A stretch of 64,000 nucleotides of DNA from Piper betle (taxonomy: Eukaryota; Streptophyta; Magnoliopsida; Piperales; Piperaceae): contig JAURVB010014110.1 in the NCBI GenBank assembly GCA_033002965.1, positions 110,413-174,412 on the forward strand, given 5' to 3'. This document shows, piece by piece, positions 27,981 through 40,575 of the stretch (within the stretch, counting starts at the first letter, position 1; every line of letters starts with the position of its first letter). The position numbers were made by a program, and so were the translations under genes. A model generated the notes under the pieces. It was not told the origin of the DNA and ran no database searches. It saw only the letters and a program-made list of their open reading frames with translations.

Positions 27981-30245
27981 TAAATTAGTTAGGTATTAGT
28001 AGGGTCAAAATTTGAGGAACAAGAGATATAGTTACAAAGGCATCAGCATAATAGAGAAGAGTTAGGAGAACAGAGGTTATTTGGATGAGATGGCATAGAA
28101 TCCCACTTCACAGCTCTCTTGCAATCATTATTTTGACCTAACACCCTTGGGTCAAATGTATGTTGCAAGATAACCCCATCAGGCACTATTAGTGACAGTC
28201 TCATAGAGATGCGTATGGACAGATTCATGGAACATGACAGTATGACCTCCAAATGGGTGGTCACAATGATTGGATTGTACAGACTGTATGATGGGGCATC
28301 CATGGGCCACAATTGGCATACACAAACAAGATGGTTAGTAGATGATCACACGCATAGTTTAACCCATTTAGCGATTGGCCAGCCAGCGATAGGAGTTTGA
28401 CTTAGTATGAGGCATAGATAGAGGGTTCAACGAGCGTGTTTTCCAGAAGAGATAGCGATTCCCTTGTGTTTCGCCAGCACGTTTTAGGTCCTTACCTTGA
28501 GACATAGAGTTGAGCCCTACCTTGAGTATAGAAGCACCTTCATGGTACTGATTAGGGTTTACAGTGCAGGTCGGTATGGGCAGACCGATCTTACGATGAC
28601 GAACCTCACCCCAGCTTGAGAACAAAGTAAATAGGGACTTCAGACAGAACAGACCATGCACACTAGACGGAGTGATACCAGTGTATGCTCATCTTGGTTG
28701 ATAGCCTTGCTTGAGAGTCTACCACAGCGGTAGTAGTCATGTGAGTCAAGATTAGTACTACAAATCGGTACGGGACGGCAGGTCACACACCACTGAAGAG
28801 CGGACGAGACACGTGTCGAACCTCATTATGAGTCCCCGTAGACTTGAGGAGAGACTGTGGTTCTTTGGGTCGTTTGAACCCCGCCCGTTTAGAAGTGCAT
28901 GACTAGTACAGTATCGAGAAACATGTGCCTACTGTTAGCTGATTAAACTAGAGCCACTTAGGAGCCGTTTCTGAGATTTGTCATTGATTGACTGTTCCAC
29001 AGACTGATCACCTGTGGCATAGTAAATCATGGTGATCTTAGAGACAAGTCCATAGACCTACCAAAGTTTTGGCCACCAAATATGTTACATAGGGATTTTA
29101 TCTCCCCTACTATTTGCATGAGACCTTAACCTTACCATAGATAAGAGTTGTGCAGTAGAAGCGTGTGGGCCCATAACCCACGAGTCCCAGGATTCCCCGT
29201 TTACCTAGCATCAGATATTACATGTGAGGATGAGATGTCCCCATTGAGGGTTCTTGAGCAGTGTGATTAGATTTCCATGAGATTCAGCCTCCCTTCCTAT
29301 AACCTAGAGATGTCAGACATAGTAGAGTTTTCACTTGAGGATCCCTACTCACCCTTGTATCAGTTCTACCATCAGTTTATCCAGAGGATTGAGATGAGTA
29401 TACATTGACCAGAGCACATAGCACGGAGCACATGCCACAGACCAGATGCAGATTCCACAGTCCCATACAGAGTATGTTATCATACTCCTTGAGACACGCT
29501 GTGTATGTACAGGTGTTCTCGCCTCCTTTCAGCATTAGTTAGTAGTTGTCTAGATAGTCACCTGACCCATAGTATGCAGTAGAGAATAGCAGCTATCCTT
29601 GTTCTCATATAGAACAGAGTGAGATATTTGACTCAGGACCGAGTCAACTAGGACCCCGTGAGCGGTCCAGTTCCTTATACCGGGACACCTGAGAGTTATA
29701 TTTAGACTGGCGACAGTGAGCCGTGCAGCTCATTAGGGTATCCACCGTACTTAGCAGGAGACTCATAGCAGGCCTTGAGGTGACTGTAAGACCTAGAGTA
29801 GAGTTCCTGCGAGTACATGTAGGTGACTGTTCACAGATGAGGACTAGAGGGACATGGGTAGATGCTAGCAGGTAGGTCTTACCCTCGACGTAGTTTTCCC
29901 AGGCATAGCCCAGATTAGAACCTTGCGATACTCTGGAGTATTTGCTTGACCAACCCAATAGGCCCTTAGGGGTGATCTAGGTTTTTCCGCCGAGTTAGTA
30001 GTAGGGATCAGAACAGAAGAGCATGATGATGGTAATGTCAGAACAGACACAAGAAGTATAGAATCCAGAATGTTTGAGATGGTCAGCATCACTAGCATGA
30101 CTCGCCACGTCGGCACCACTACAGTCAGTGAGGATGTATAAGATTGTTGAACCAATAGAGGATACGACTGATATGTATCCCAGCTTCCAGGAACTAGTTT
30201 CAGCAGAACCTCCTTGAGTTAAAATTTCGAGGACGAAATTTTTAT

Positions 30246-30257
30246 AAGGAGGGAAGG
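30246..30257 (+). promoter_or_regulatory. Polypurine tract
   Basis: AAGGAGGGAAGG lies one base before the 3' LTR. This is the site that primes plus-strand DNA synthesis in LTR retrotransposons. Confidence 0.88.
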
Positions 30258-30258
30258 T

Positions 30259-33145
30259 TGTAAAACCCACGATTCGAGTTAGGGTTTTATATTCAGAACC
30301 GGTCGGGTCGACCGTTATTTTTTTCGAGTTGAGTCAGTTTCAGGACACGTGTACCGAGCCGATGCCAGTCGCGTGTATGAGCTATGAGGGTCATCCGTAC
30401 CCAAGTATATAATGATAACGTCATGAACACAGCAGAACAGAATGAGTTATCAGATATATGAGAGTATGCCAGTCATTTTTATTATTATTTTATTATTTTT
30501 ATATATAATGGATCGTAGAATTAGTTTTAGGCCGTTTATCGCGTTAGGACGCGTTACGGGCATTTTGGGTGGGTTGATAGTTCTAGAGCATATCATTACG
30601 ATGTTTGGTATTTTTTTGATTTTACGGGATTTTTCCCGATTTTTATGAATTTTTTTAGGATTTAATACGACTTAGTTATTATACTTGACTCGAGTCGGAG
30701 ATGAGTCAAGTAATATTTACGAGTTTGCCATCGAGTCTTTTCTCCCCCATACCTTCTTCCCCGACCCTTCCCGCGACGCCACCACTGCGCGTCACCACCG
30801 CCGCCGTTGCCGCCGCCGCCCAGTCGCCGATCGACCTTGCCTAGCCCCGCCACGACGTCGCCGTGCCACCCCGACCAGCCCCGGCCGTTGCCAGGCCGCC
30901 GCGACGCCGGAATCGCCTCGCCTAGCGCCGCGGCACATTTCGGTCGTGTCACCGATTCCGCCGCCGGTGACCGTCGCCACCGCGATCGAGTAGTCGCCTC
31001 GACGTCTTCGACCCCCTAGCGGCCTTCCCCAACCGGAGCGGAGGCCATCGCCGCCCGGGCCGGCCGGATCTAGCGACCCATCGCCGCCGGCCCTGTTTTA
31101 GCCATTTTCCAGCGAGCCACCACCTCCGTTGGCCGCGTCGACCTCGGAGATGAGTCGGGGTCGCCGAGCCGGTTCCGAGGGTACCCAACACGACCACTTT
31201 CCGGCCAGTAGACGCCGCCGACGATTGTCGCTGGAAAACCACCGGAAGTGCCGAAAAACCGCCAGTAGCTGCCGAAAAACTGGAATTTCTGGAATTTGTC
31301 GGAATTCACCGGATCTTCCGCGGGGCTCACCCAGTCGAGCCCGATCGAACGTCGGACGCCGGGGAGCGCCGAATTCGAGCTCCGAGACACACGACGGAAC
31401 CCTAGTCGTCGCCGATTGCCGACAATGTGAGGTATAATTACCTCCAATTGATTATGTAAATTGATGATTGTTAGCATAATATGATAGGATTGAGTGATTT
31501 CCATGATAGAAGTCTGAGCATGAAAGAAGTAATGATATGTATGATATGATTGATAATGAGTAAATATTAAGTGATCTGATGATGTAAAGTAAATTTGAGC
31601 ATGTTAATCGGGTACGATGTAACTTAGGAAAATACAGTAAAATTGGTATGAATAATATTAGTTAGAAGTATTTTCATATTTATGATTATTTGATTGCTGA
31701 TTGACTGTCATTGTGTGTGATTCATCATTTAGTTAGCAGGCGTTAATATTTAGTTTTGATGTGTAGGTACGGAGTAGGAGCTCGTCGCCTAGGCGCGATG
31801 ACACGCTTGGAGCTTCTACAAGATCCGTTTAGCACTCGTCTGTTTTAATCTTTTCTATTGTATGTTTGATTTATTGTCTGCAGGACGGGCTAAGTGGCGT
31901 TTTATCGGATCCCACTTAACTCGGGCCATTTAATCGAACATTTTCCGGATTAATAACCCCTCGAGGATGAGATCCCTCGAGGTTGATTTCGAAAACAAGA
32001 TCCACCAAAAGTTGCCTTCGGGCCTATTATGTAACTCCCTACCCAAGCCTATATATATATAGTTTTCGTATTTCTGTGAGACGAGAGATGGAGAAATCGA
32101 CTGCACGTACCATGCAGAGGATGCCGTGACAGTCAAAGCGGGCTCTGGATTAGTGCCAGCGGACTGTTCCATTCCCGAGGGATCATGACAACTCCGCGTT
32201 TGAGTTCCTCACACCCGGAGAACGTGGAGGTTTACGGGTACTGTTTAGTACAGCGCATGTCCGGACTTGTGGTTCAAAGGGTACTAAAGGCGACTGCCTG
32301 AGAGTACTCGGCCTTCGTGCTCAAGGTCAGGAGAAATATGGAGGTAAGGAGAGGGCTTAGGATAAAGTTTCACGAGAAGTACTGAAAAAGAAGTGCTGAG
32401 AGTAGCACAGTACCAGCAACAGATCAGTAAGTTCGGGATGCTACCGGGTCTGCAGCCCAGTGGCTCCTCAGTAGTGCCCTTCAGAGTGTTCACGTGGAGT
32501 ACATGATGATTTCGTTCATATGAGAGTTTGCTCTCATAGCCAATTTGTTATAGTTATTTTCTTTTCGGACCAATAACGCTTGTTACTGACGTTTTTCCTA
32601 TATATATGTAGGTGATAAGCACGAGATGGGTGGGCCAGCCAGGACGGAGGAGCAATAAGATCTTCTGCACACACACATTGGGTGATTGAATATTTAATGT
32701 TTTGTTTATGATGTTATTTTATAAACATGCTATGAGTAAATGTTTGAGGCATGACAATGAGATGAAATGAAATGATCAGAGTAGCGCAGCAAAAAGTGTG
32801 ATGGGTTGAAACCCAAGCTTCAGAATGAGTATATAGTAGATTAAATTCTGTGTGAATGAAATTATTTGATACTTGGTTATATATCTTTTTATATGTATAT
32901 TTGACAGGGTGGCCCCTAATTACATTTTTAGGAGAAATTCTGTCCGTCGTATTTCAAAACTTTTATTAATTTTTATCGGGATTGTTGGTGTGTACTCTGA
33001 CTTACATGTCATTAATGTAATACCATGTTGCGAGTTGCATTTTCATCTTAAGACGCCGAGATTAGATCCGCATGAGCTAGGTTCGGATTAGCCGACCTAA
33101 CCGGAGCCTGTAACATACCTGAGTGTAGACCGGATTTGGGGTGTT
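30259..33145 (+). repeat. 3' LTR, right terminus trimmed
   Basis: It starts TGTAAAACCCACGATTCGAG as the 5' LTR does and keeps the full CCG-rich block. Near the end it lacks about 35 bp after ACCATGTT and another short piece after GTAACAT. It stops at GGGGTGTT, lacking the terminal ACA; host coding sequence TTCGTCCTCGCC continues at once. Confidence 0.92.
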
Positions 33146-34041
33146 TCGTCCTCGCCGACTACTCCACCACCACCACCACCTCCTCCCCTCCCATCCCATC
33201 TATAATTATAACAAGGCCGCCAAGTCCCTCCTCTCCCTCCCCTCCCCTCCGCTTCTTCTCTCGCCCCTTCCACTCCCTCTCCCTCTTCCTCTCCCCCAAC
33301 AGTACCCCTCCCCCGCCCCCGCTTCTTGCTCCGCATCATCCCCCGACGTCTCCCACTACTCGCCCACCGAGTTGCTCCGCGGATTCCACGAGATCCGCCG
33401 GCGCCGGCGGCGACCTCGGCATGGACCAGGGCGTCCTCCTCAAGTGGACCGCCCTCGACGCCTGCGTCGTCCTCTTTGCCTCCTCCGTCGCCGCCGAGTC
33501 GTCCCCGAACTCCGCCGCCTCCGACGAGTCGGCGAAGGGTCACGAGGGTGACGACAATGGGAGCGTGCCCGAGTCGTTCTACACCGATGGCGGGCTGAAG
33601 ATGCGGGTGGTCTGGACGATCAGCTCCCTGATCGCCGCCTCGGCGCGACACTTCCTGCTCCACCAGATCATCTCCGACCGCCGGAAGTTGGAGAGCTTGG
33701 AGCTGACGGACTCGGATGGGCAGGGGGTGTTGAGGATGAACAAGGAGCAGTTGCAGGAGTTGAGGGTGAAGCCGTTGGTCGGGTCTGCGTAGGCTAACAG
33801 GACCATGGTGCCGGCCCTGAATATGATGCTGTGGTGCGCGCCCTCGTTGGCACTGCCCGACGGCCTTGTTCTCAGAGGTGCCACCCTGGTGGCGATCAGG
33901 CCAAGCGAGGAGTCGGTGGTGGCGAAGAAGGAGGCCTCTGATTTGTGCTGGGTTAGTGGTGCGTTCGGTGAGCCCTATGGGTCCGCCGTCAAGCTGCTGC
34001 TCAAGAGGCGCCCTTACTGTCTGGAGATGAATTCCCTCTGA

Positions 34042-37000
34042 TCTCTGCTTCCGGCCTTGTTGCGCCAAGGTAATTGCTTCTTACTCCTGCTGTTTTGTTT
34101 TATCTTTATTGAAAGGATTAATCTTTGTCATCTTTGTAATGTCGCTGTTATTTTGAATGGATCTGCTTTCTGCAATTTTTTCCGAAATCTGTTGCTTTTC
34201 TGGATCCGCTTTTATATTTCTGATGAAAGAGGTTCTCATTCAAATGCTCTTTTTCTTTTTCGATTTGCACTAATTTATTTCCCTTAAATTACTACTAGGA
34301 CATTAGCTAAATTATATGTTCTGACTTTGTTGACTAGCAATATGTACTAAAGTTTAAATCAAAGAGGACCCTTTGTTTAACATGAAGATCAGCCTTGAAC
34401 AATAAAAAGTAGATTAAGAGTTTGATGCTTTTAACTAAACGAAACAGAGAAAGAATGGACTTTAGCTGATACGAGTTAATGACCCAAATCTATATCCCTT
34501 TTTTGTGAAGTGATGAGTGTTGCGTTTGGTTCAAGCTGTGAATGTTGGTCTAAATTCACTCAGTATCCAAATGTTGTGTGGTATGTCTCCCACTATTCAC
34601 GATCTTATGGCATTGGTGACTACCGCTTTTGACATTAATGTCATTACTCATCTCATTATCCCATTCCCCTCTTGGTTTAGTGTCTTCAATTTAAATGCGG
34701 AAGAAGGCAGCTTGGTGTTGTGTCTTCAATTTAAATGCGAAAGCAATGTACTGGTGATGCAAAATCAATGTTGCTGACCTGACCCAGCTGGGTTGAGGTG
34801 TAAATGATGATGATGGTTACTCTTAGAGGCTAGGAAGCATGTAGTTCAACACAAGTAACTTGGACATGTGAGGGGATGATATGAAATTACAAAAGCTTAT
34901 TAAGGTTACAATAAGAAGAAAAATTTTAATCTGACTAGTCCTCAGATCCTTATCCAACTTGGTGAAGGGTAAGGTGCTTCTCTTCTGAATTTCCAGTACA
35001 CCCAACGTTTATCCCCTTGAGATTCATGTATATGCCAACTGGGATTGTCGTGCAACTTGTCATGGTGATGAACCACTTCAACTGAAGAACAAAAAGAACA
35101 TTTTTACCTATATTCTATTTGTGAAAGTGGAAACCTGTTGGATTGAGATTAACCATTATGGCCAGAGACCCCACAAGGCAAACACCGCATACTGACACTG
35201 TATGATCTTAGCAATTAGTTCTCTATATTTAGGATAATAAATAAGTGGTGAGTGGAAGTAATGCAAGAAAGGTAATGGCGGACTTCATGCCTCTCAAGTC
35301 CAGTGATTTTGAAAAAATAGATAGAAAAAATGCTTAGTTTGTTTTTGTTTATTCCTGTAAGGCTGTTATCACCTTCAAATACGAGGACGAAAATTAGGTA
35401 GAAAGGTGCTGGTAGATGATGTCCATCAAGTTACAAACGGATGTTATTGTATCTGAATTGAGGCTCCTGGATTCCTTGTGAGTGAAGAATTGAAACTCAT
35501 GGATATTCAGTAAAAATTGGAGTGAGCAAATGTAGAAAAGAGAGCGACTGTGTTTCCTATTGTTTGTGACCGGAATTTGGGATGTATTGCATTTTGAATC
35601 TGCCTCAATGAAAGTGGAAAGCCGCATCCATTGGCACAAATGATGCTCTTAGGCATCACTTTATATTAGTAAATGTGCTTGTGCAATCTTCTATTTACTC
35701 CATGTCCTTCATTCTAACCTTGATACTCATTTTAGCATTTTTCACTCTATTTATTTACATTAATGCCTTGTAGGTAACCACAACATTTAAAAACATAATA
35801 CATAATACTGAAACCAAGCTTTTTTTATAATGGAAGCCATGGCCGTGAATCTCCAACATGGCATTGGGCATTGTTGCAGTTAAGATACAGTAAAAATAGG
35901 CCAAAAATGGGTGTCAAGTTAAGAATGGGTATTGAAAGCTGAGAGATGAGTGTTTTGTGTAACAAAATGTTTACCAATTTTAGTTATTCTCTTTTGTTGC
36001 TTTTGTTGTTCCAACTGTTTGATAAGTGCACACTAGAAACTGTTTGCATGTGTGCTTTGGCGTAGGGGTTCCTGTTCTATGCAATTCCCTGAAACAATGT
36101 CTTCTTATGCATGCAGATCTCTGGTTGATGCTCGCGGTTGCATGAAAAAATTAGTCTACAAGTTTGCTAAGTGGAGCTGTCTGCATTGTCGTACTTGTGA
36201 CTACTACTAGTATCCATCAGCTGCTATATGTCCTCTTCTGAGTCTTCCCCAGCAATAAAGGGTAAGCGTTGATTCACCAATTCAGCGCAAGGGGAGACTG
36301 CTTTTTCATAAGTTGCCACCTTCGATCAAGTTATGTACCCACATATTGTGCCCATGAACGATTTTACATGTACAAAGCCTGTGTATTAGACAAGATGCTC
36401 CGATATCTTACCGTGTACAGTGATAGTTTAGTGGTATTTGTGTGTGCTTTCTGAGAACTTTGTAGTAGATATACTGCTTAATTTTGTCTGAGACCGGTCG
36501 GCAAGAACCGAATCCCAGGTTTTACTATTTTGATTTATGGAAGTAATCGGTAACAAACTAGAATTGAACTTAAAGATCCGTAGGTGGCGTTATTAGAACA
36601 GTTTGCTGGATTGTTGTCAAGTTGAATTGGCAAGGGGTATATCAAGTGCTTCTTGTTTTTCCCATGTAATCGTTTGACTTCTACTCTGTTTATTTGGTTA
36701 GCTTATCGATCAGGAGTACATGCTTGATAACATTATATATATATATATATATATATGGAACTCGTCTCAGCATCCAGAAACGTAGATATCCTTTTCACCC
36801 AACCAGTGGAACGACCGATACAAACGTGGAAACAGCATGCATCTGTACAACTTTGGTGCCCATTTTTCCCAATAAAGTTGTCGATCTTGCCTAAGTGTTC
36901 AAATCACGAAAGATCTCTTTGGGAGGGAAAAATCACTAAAGATAGTAATCTATATATATTACTAGAAGCCGCTCTCGAGGTCAGAAATCAATACACAACG

Positions 37001-40000
37001 CGAGAAAACGATACAAAAAAATGAAGAGAGTTCGGTGGATAATATAGGCGGTCTTGAAATGTGCAGGCATTTCTTTGAAAATTAACCTCACAGTTTGGGC
37101 TGTCTACGTTCCCACTTTAGCTGGCTTCCTGCAACTGCAAGACGAAGCATGCCATGGTTAATACAAGAGTTCACCGCCCGCTTGTAGAACTAGTACTTTT
37201 GCTGCTTAGTAATAATCCTCAGGTTTCACACATATTTGGTGAAAGAGCAAATTGGTTGAATGTTCATCTTTGTCACATTATGGTGTGTATTGTATTGGAT
37301 GAAACTTCCCCACAAAACCAGGACGTGGATATTCACATATACAAGATCCAACATTTACCAAATTTTTATATCCTGCTAATAATTCATACTCTATCTGCAT
37401 ATTCTAATCACTTGAATCGTTTATGTCCTTGGGAGTGTATTTTCGTTTAATCCATTCCTTGAAAAAGTAATCTTTATTGTTATTAAAATAAGGCATCTCC
37501 CAATATTATGTGTGGAAAAGCATTGAAAAATATCTTTCAGTAGAACCAAATAAAAAATGAATCCGAAAATTGTAAAGCCAAATCATCTTTGTATATTCAT
37601 TAAAAATATTAGAAAAAAGGTACCGTTACCTGTTTGAGGTGAAATATCTGCCCAGCAACTAATGAAGGCTGTTATAACAAGTTTATGCTGTGTCTGCAGG
37701 AATCAGGATCATAAAACAAGTGATGGCAACTGTTCAGGACCTCATTTACGAGGTAAATCATCCTTTTATAAGTTGAAAGGTACTATACATGAAACAGGTT
37801 AACATAGTCATTGAGAAAGGGAAGCTCAAAAAACATACTAGCGATAGGTGAACCAAAAGGAAGGCAAATGACTACCCCGATGAAGAATAAGAAATTAACT
37901 CAAGAAATGCTAAATCACCGTTAAATTTAAAACGTTTCGTCTCATGCCAATATGTATTGAATGCTTCTAAAAAAAGTGGCACCAACGCTAGAAAAGTTAC
38001 ACAGATAAACCTTTTTTAAGCATGTTTCTATTAAATATCTAACATTTGATCAAAAGCACCATTGTCGATAATCACGGAACCAAAAGGTAAATACTGTGTA
38101 AAGGTAGGAAATAAAATACATAGCAAATCCCGTCCTATGCTTGGAAATGTCATAATGTGCTCATCTCTTGAACTTAAAAAAATTATGTATTTTGTAGAAT
38201 TCCATACAACAAATTATATCATCACTGTATGTATAATCCAAAATAATTGAGATTAGGGTATAGAACATCATGTTTCTTAGCTTTCATTTATAACATTCCC
38301 TGTCAGATATGCTTAAATCATTCATCTCCAAATTTCTTTGTGGCTACTCTCATATCCATCACTTCATTTCACCCTTCTATACTGATCCTTTGTGAAGGAT
38401 GATAGAGAACTCTTGACTATTTCATGTAAGTTTTTCGCATGCAGAAATCTACACACAATATTTGTCACTTTTGACCTTTATCTGATACGGCATTCTCTAC
38501 TTTCTTACTACTCTATCATACATTCCGCATATCTTGCTAAATTTACTGCATACCCAAATTTACATTCTCGTTTCAATTACACATATATGTTTAACTTTTT
38601 TTCTTGGAAACCTTATGTTCCTTATTAATCACTGCTATATATTAAAAATAAAAATATAAAATATAAAATAGAGAGAGTACTAGTAAGTAGTAGTTGGCCT
38701 TATCGTTGCACCACGCACTTCCCGTCTAATGTGGTAGTAATCACCGATTATAATGTATGCCTACATCAATTCATTTCAACTACCCTCCGATAGTCTCTCT
38801 GAGAAGCATCCATATCAATATCACACACACTACAATGTACCACTAACCCACGACACTTAGAAGTTCTTAGATTGTCCAAATAATAAATTCCAAGAAAAAA
38901 TCACAAATCAGTTCTTGGCTCATTGCTAAACCACAAATCAGTTCTTACTCACGGATCACCGATATATGGGAATATAATTAAGGAACACCTTGAAATAAAT
39001 TAAACTCTAACAACGCAACTGCTAAAGGGGTAAAAAATAAACTGCTTCTAGAAACAAAGGTATATATTAACCTGGCGTTTTCCAATGCTTATTGTAAGAT
39101 TGAAATTTACGAATCATCTCACTGGACCAATAACCTACCTCTCAATCTTCATCAGTTATAGCCAATTAAGCTTGAACACTTAATATTGAGGTGATCTCTG
39201 ACCTACCTTTAAGCACATAAATACCCAGAAAAGAACTACTCAGAGTTGCATGTTTGCAGACCAATAAGTGGAAGATGAGAAGAGAGGAAAATTAAGGAAG
39301 AGTTATTCCGTTAATGTCATCAATATATTAGAAATTAGCAAAAGGTGGTTTTTTACCTCTTTAACATAACCTACCAATTTCTTCACGGATGCTAGCTAGG
39401 TAACTTTCCGAACTTAAGAATCAACAAATCACTGCGGTTCTGAACCTTAGCTATCAGATGTAGCTTCCACATGGCTACATTCACATTAGCCTCGTAGACT
39501 TCATCTTTTCGTAGTCGAGCTTATACTCACTTGCTAAGCAGCTAAACTATTCCAGCAAAACATATGATATGATGCAAAATAACGACTAAGCTCGTAAAAT
39601 AGATTTACCACCTCAAGTTAGTAGACGACTGACAAAATGCAACTCAGCATTTTCAATTAGACCTAGAAGTTTTGGGAGCTAAATTTAGTTTTTCTTGTCC
39701 TGGTAGAAATGTGTGCTTAAAAGAGTATTGGTATATATTGATCCATGAAAATGAAGTGATGGATATTCCTTCTCCAACTCTTGACAGCCATCACTTGATG
39801 GTTAAAAACTTTTTGGGAATCAAGCAGATTTCTTAATCCATGAGTAAATATCGTACATGAAATCTTCTATGAAAAGAAAGGAGATCTAACTGCCACACCA
39901 ACTACTACATCGAAAATGAACTAATAGTAGAGTTGGGTTGATGAAATCAAGACGATGAACAAAAACAAAAAAGCTAGAAATGATGACGAGCATTCACAAC

Positions 40001-40575
40001 TCAAGCATGACGCATGACAATCCTACGCAGTCAGTCTCTGGCATCCAAGATCTGAAAAACTCATATTTATTGGATGACCATGAAGAGGCGTATACTAATA
40101 CTAGAGGAATGCCGAAGCTGATCGTAAACTCAATTAATTAATTACCTCTCAATATTATGCAAAAAAGATCTACAGGTTTCACGTGACAGAGCAAACAAAA
40201 CAAAGAGGCTTAAGAGGAGTAAAAACCTAATAATATTGAATCAGCAGAAGACGAAAATGCACCCCGGATTCTACTCTTCCGGGAAAAAAAGACAAAGTAA
40301 GAAGGCTAGCGACAACAAGGCTATAGCTATGGAGAGAGTGCACATTAAAAATCGTGAAGCAATGATATGAATGTCCAGTAGTAGTTTGGATGAAGCTCGT
40401 AAATGTAAATGCAGCAACAAATCGCAGCAATGAACATATATATGTGCATGACATTGAGCAAACATGATAAATGAACGCTAGTTAACATACATATTGCAAA
40501 GGAGGAAGAAGAAGGCATTCAAGACAGAGATGGTACCAGGAATCGGAGAAGTCGGGGGGGGGGCAATCAAAAAAG
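34042..40575. other. Intergenic region, no gene recognised
   Basis: The first part should be the 3' flank of the dead F-box gene. I see a (TA)n run at 36734-36756 and a 24-bp direct repeat GTGTCTTCAATTTAAATGCG at about 34680 and 34720. A segment at about 37701-37752 is flanked by AG and GT like an exon but has no partner. Otherwise it is AT-rich non-coding sequence. Confidence 0.55.

Larger units (their letters stand above)
26897..30258 (+). other. Retrotransposon interior without coding capacity
   Basis: The interior lies between the primer-binding site and polypurine tract. Only short, interrupted frames occur on both strands. Faint remnants of a polyprotein may survive near the 3' end, but I recognise no domain. 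Confidence 0.7.
24210..33145 (+). mobile_element. Non-autonomous long-LTR retrotransposon (LARD-like, Ty3/gypsy-type signals)
   Basis: Two long direct repeats (24210-26896, 2687 bp; 30259-33145, 2887 bp) flank a 3.36-kb interior. The first LTR starts TGTAAAACCC and ends GTGTTACA. A primer-binding site TGGTATGAGAGCCA (26901-26914) follows, close to the initiator-tRNA-Met type. A polypurine tract AAGGAGGGAAGG (30246-30257) lies just before the second LTR. The sequence TCGAGGACGAAATTTTTATA before it is typical of the 3' end of Ty3/gypsy elements. The interior has no open frame above about 110 codons and no recognisable protease, reverse transcriptase or integrase, so the element depends on others or has decayed. 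It is inserted in sense orientation in the F-box gene; AACTG (24205-24209) precedes it, but the matching duplication is missing on the right. Confidence 0.93.
24061..34041 (+). pseudogene. AUF-type F-box protein gene, disrupted by a retrotransposon and further lesions
   Basis: The 5' part (24061-24209) encodes MSDTESRVDHLDRLPDSLL..FNRISDVKSL..SRRFRSLVPLVHS..LLRVNC, the F-box start of the AUXIN UP-REGULATED F-BOX (AUF1/AUF2) family. The 3' part (33142-34041) encodes the family's C-terminal region: KAAKSLLSL, VSHYSPTELLRGFHEIR, GGLKMRVVWTISSLIAASAR, LLHQIISD, DGQGVLRMNKEQLQELRVKP, LRGATLVAIRPSEE and CLEMNSL. The codon for Cys50 is split by the retrotransposon. Other damage: the F-box looks shortened by two small in-frame losses, the frame shifts between about 33165 and 33205 and back near 33400, several residues are missing after GVLLKW, and a TAG stop stands at 33790. 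AUF proteins are SCF ubiquitin-ligase adaptors linked to auxin and cytokinin responses. The family gene has one exon. This copy cannot make a normal protein. Confidence 0.92.

Noticed and set aside
33097..34068. Long open frame (323 codons) on the minus strand
   Set aside because: It is the antisense of the GC-rich F-box gene remnant, and its translation shows only low-complexity Arg/Gly/Glu stretches. The plus-strand reading matches a known family.
37701..37752. Exon-like segment between AG and GT (NQDHKTSDGNC..)
   Set aside because: Short, open in one frame, but no neighbouring exon, start or family match. Too weak to call.
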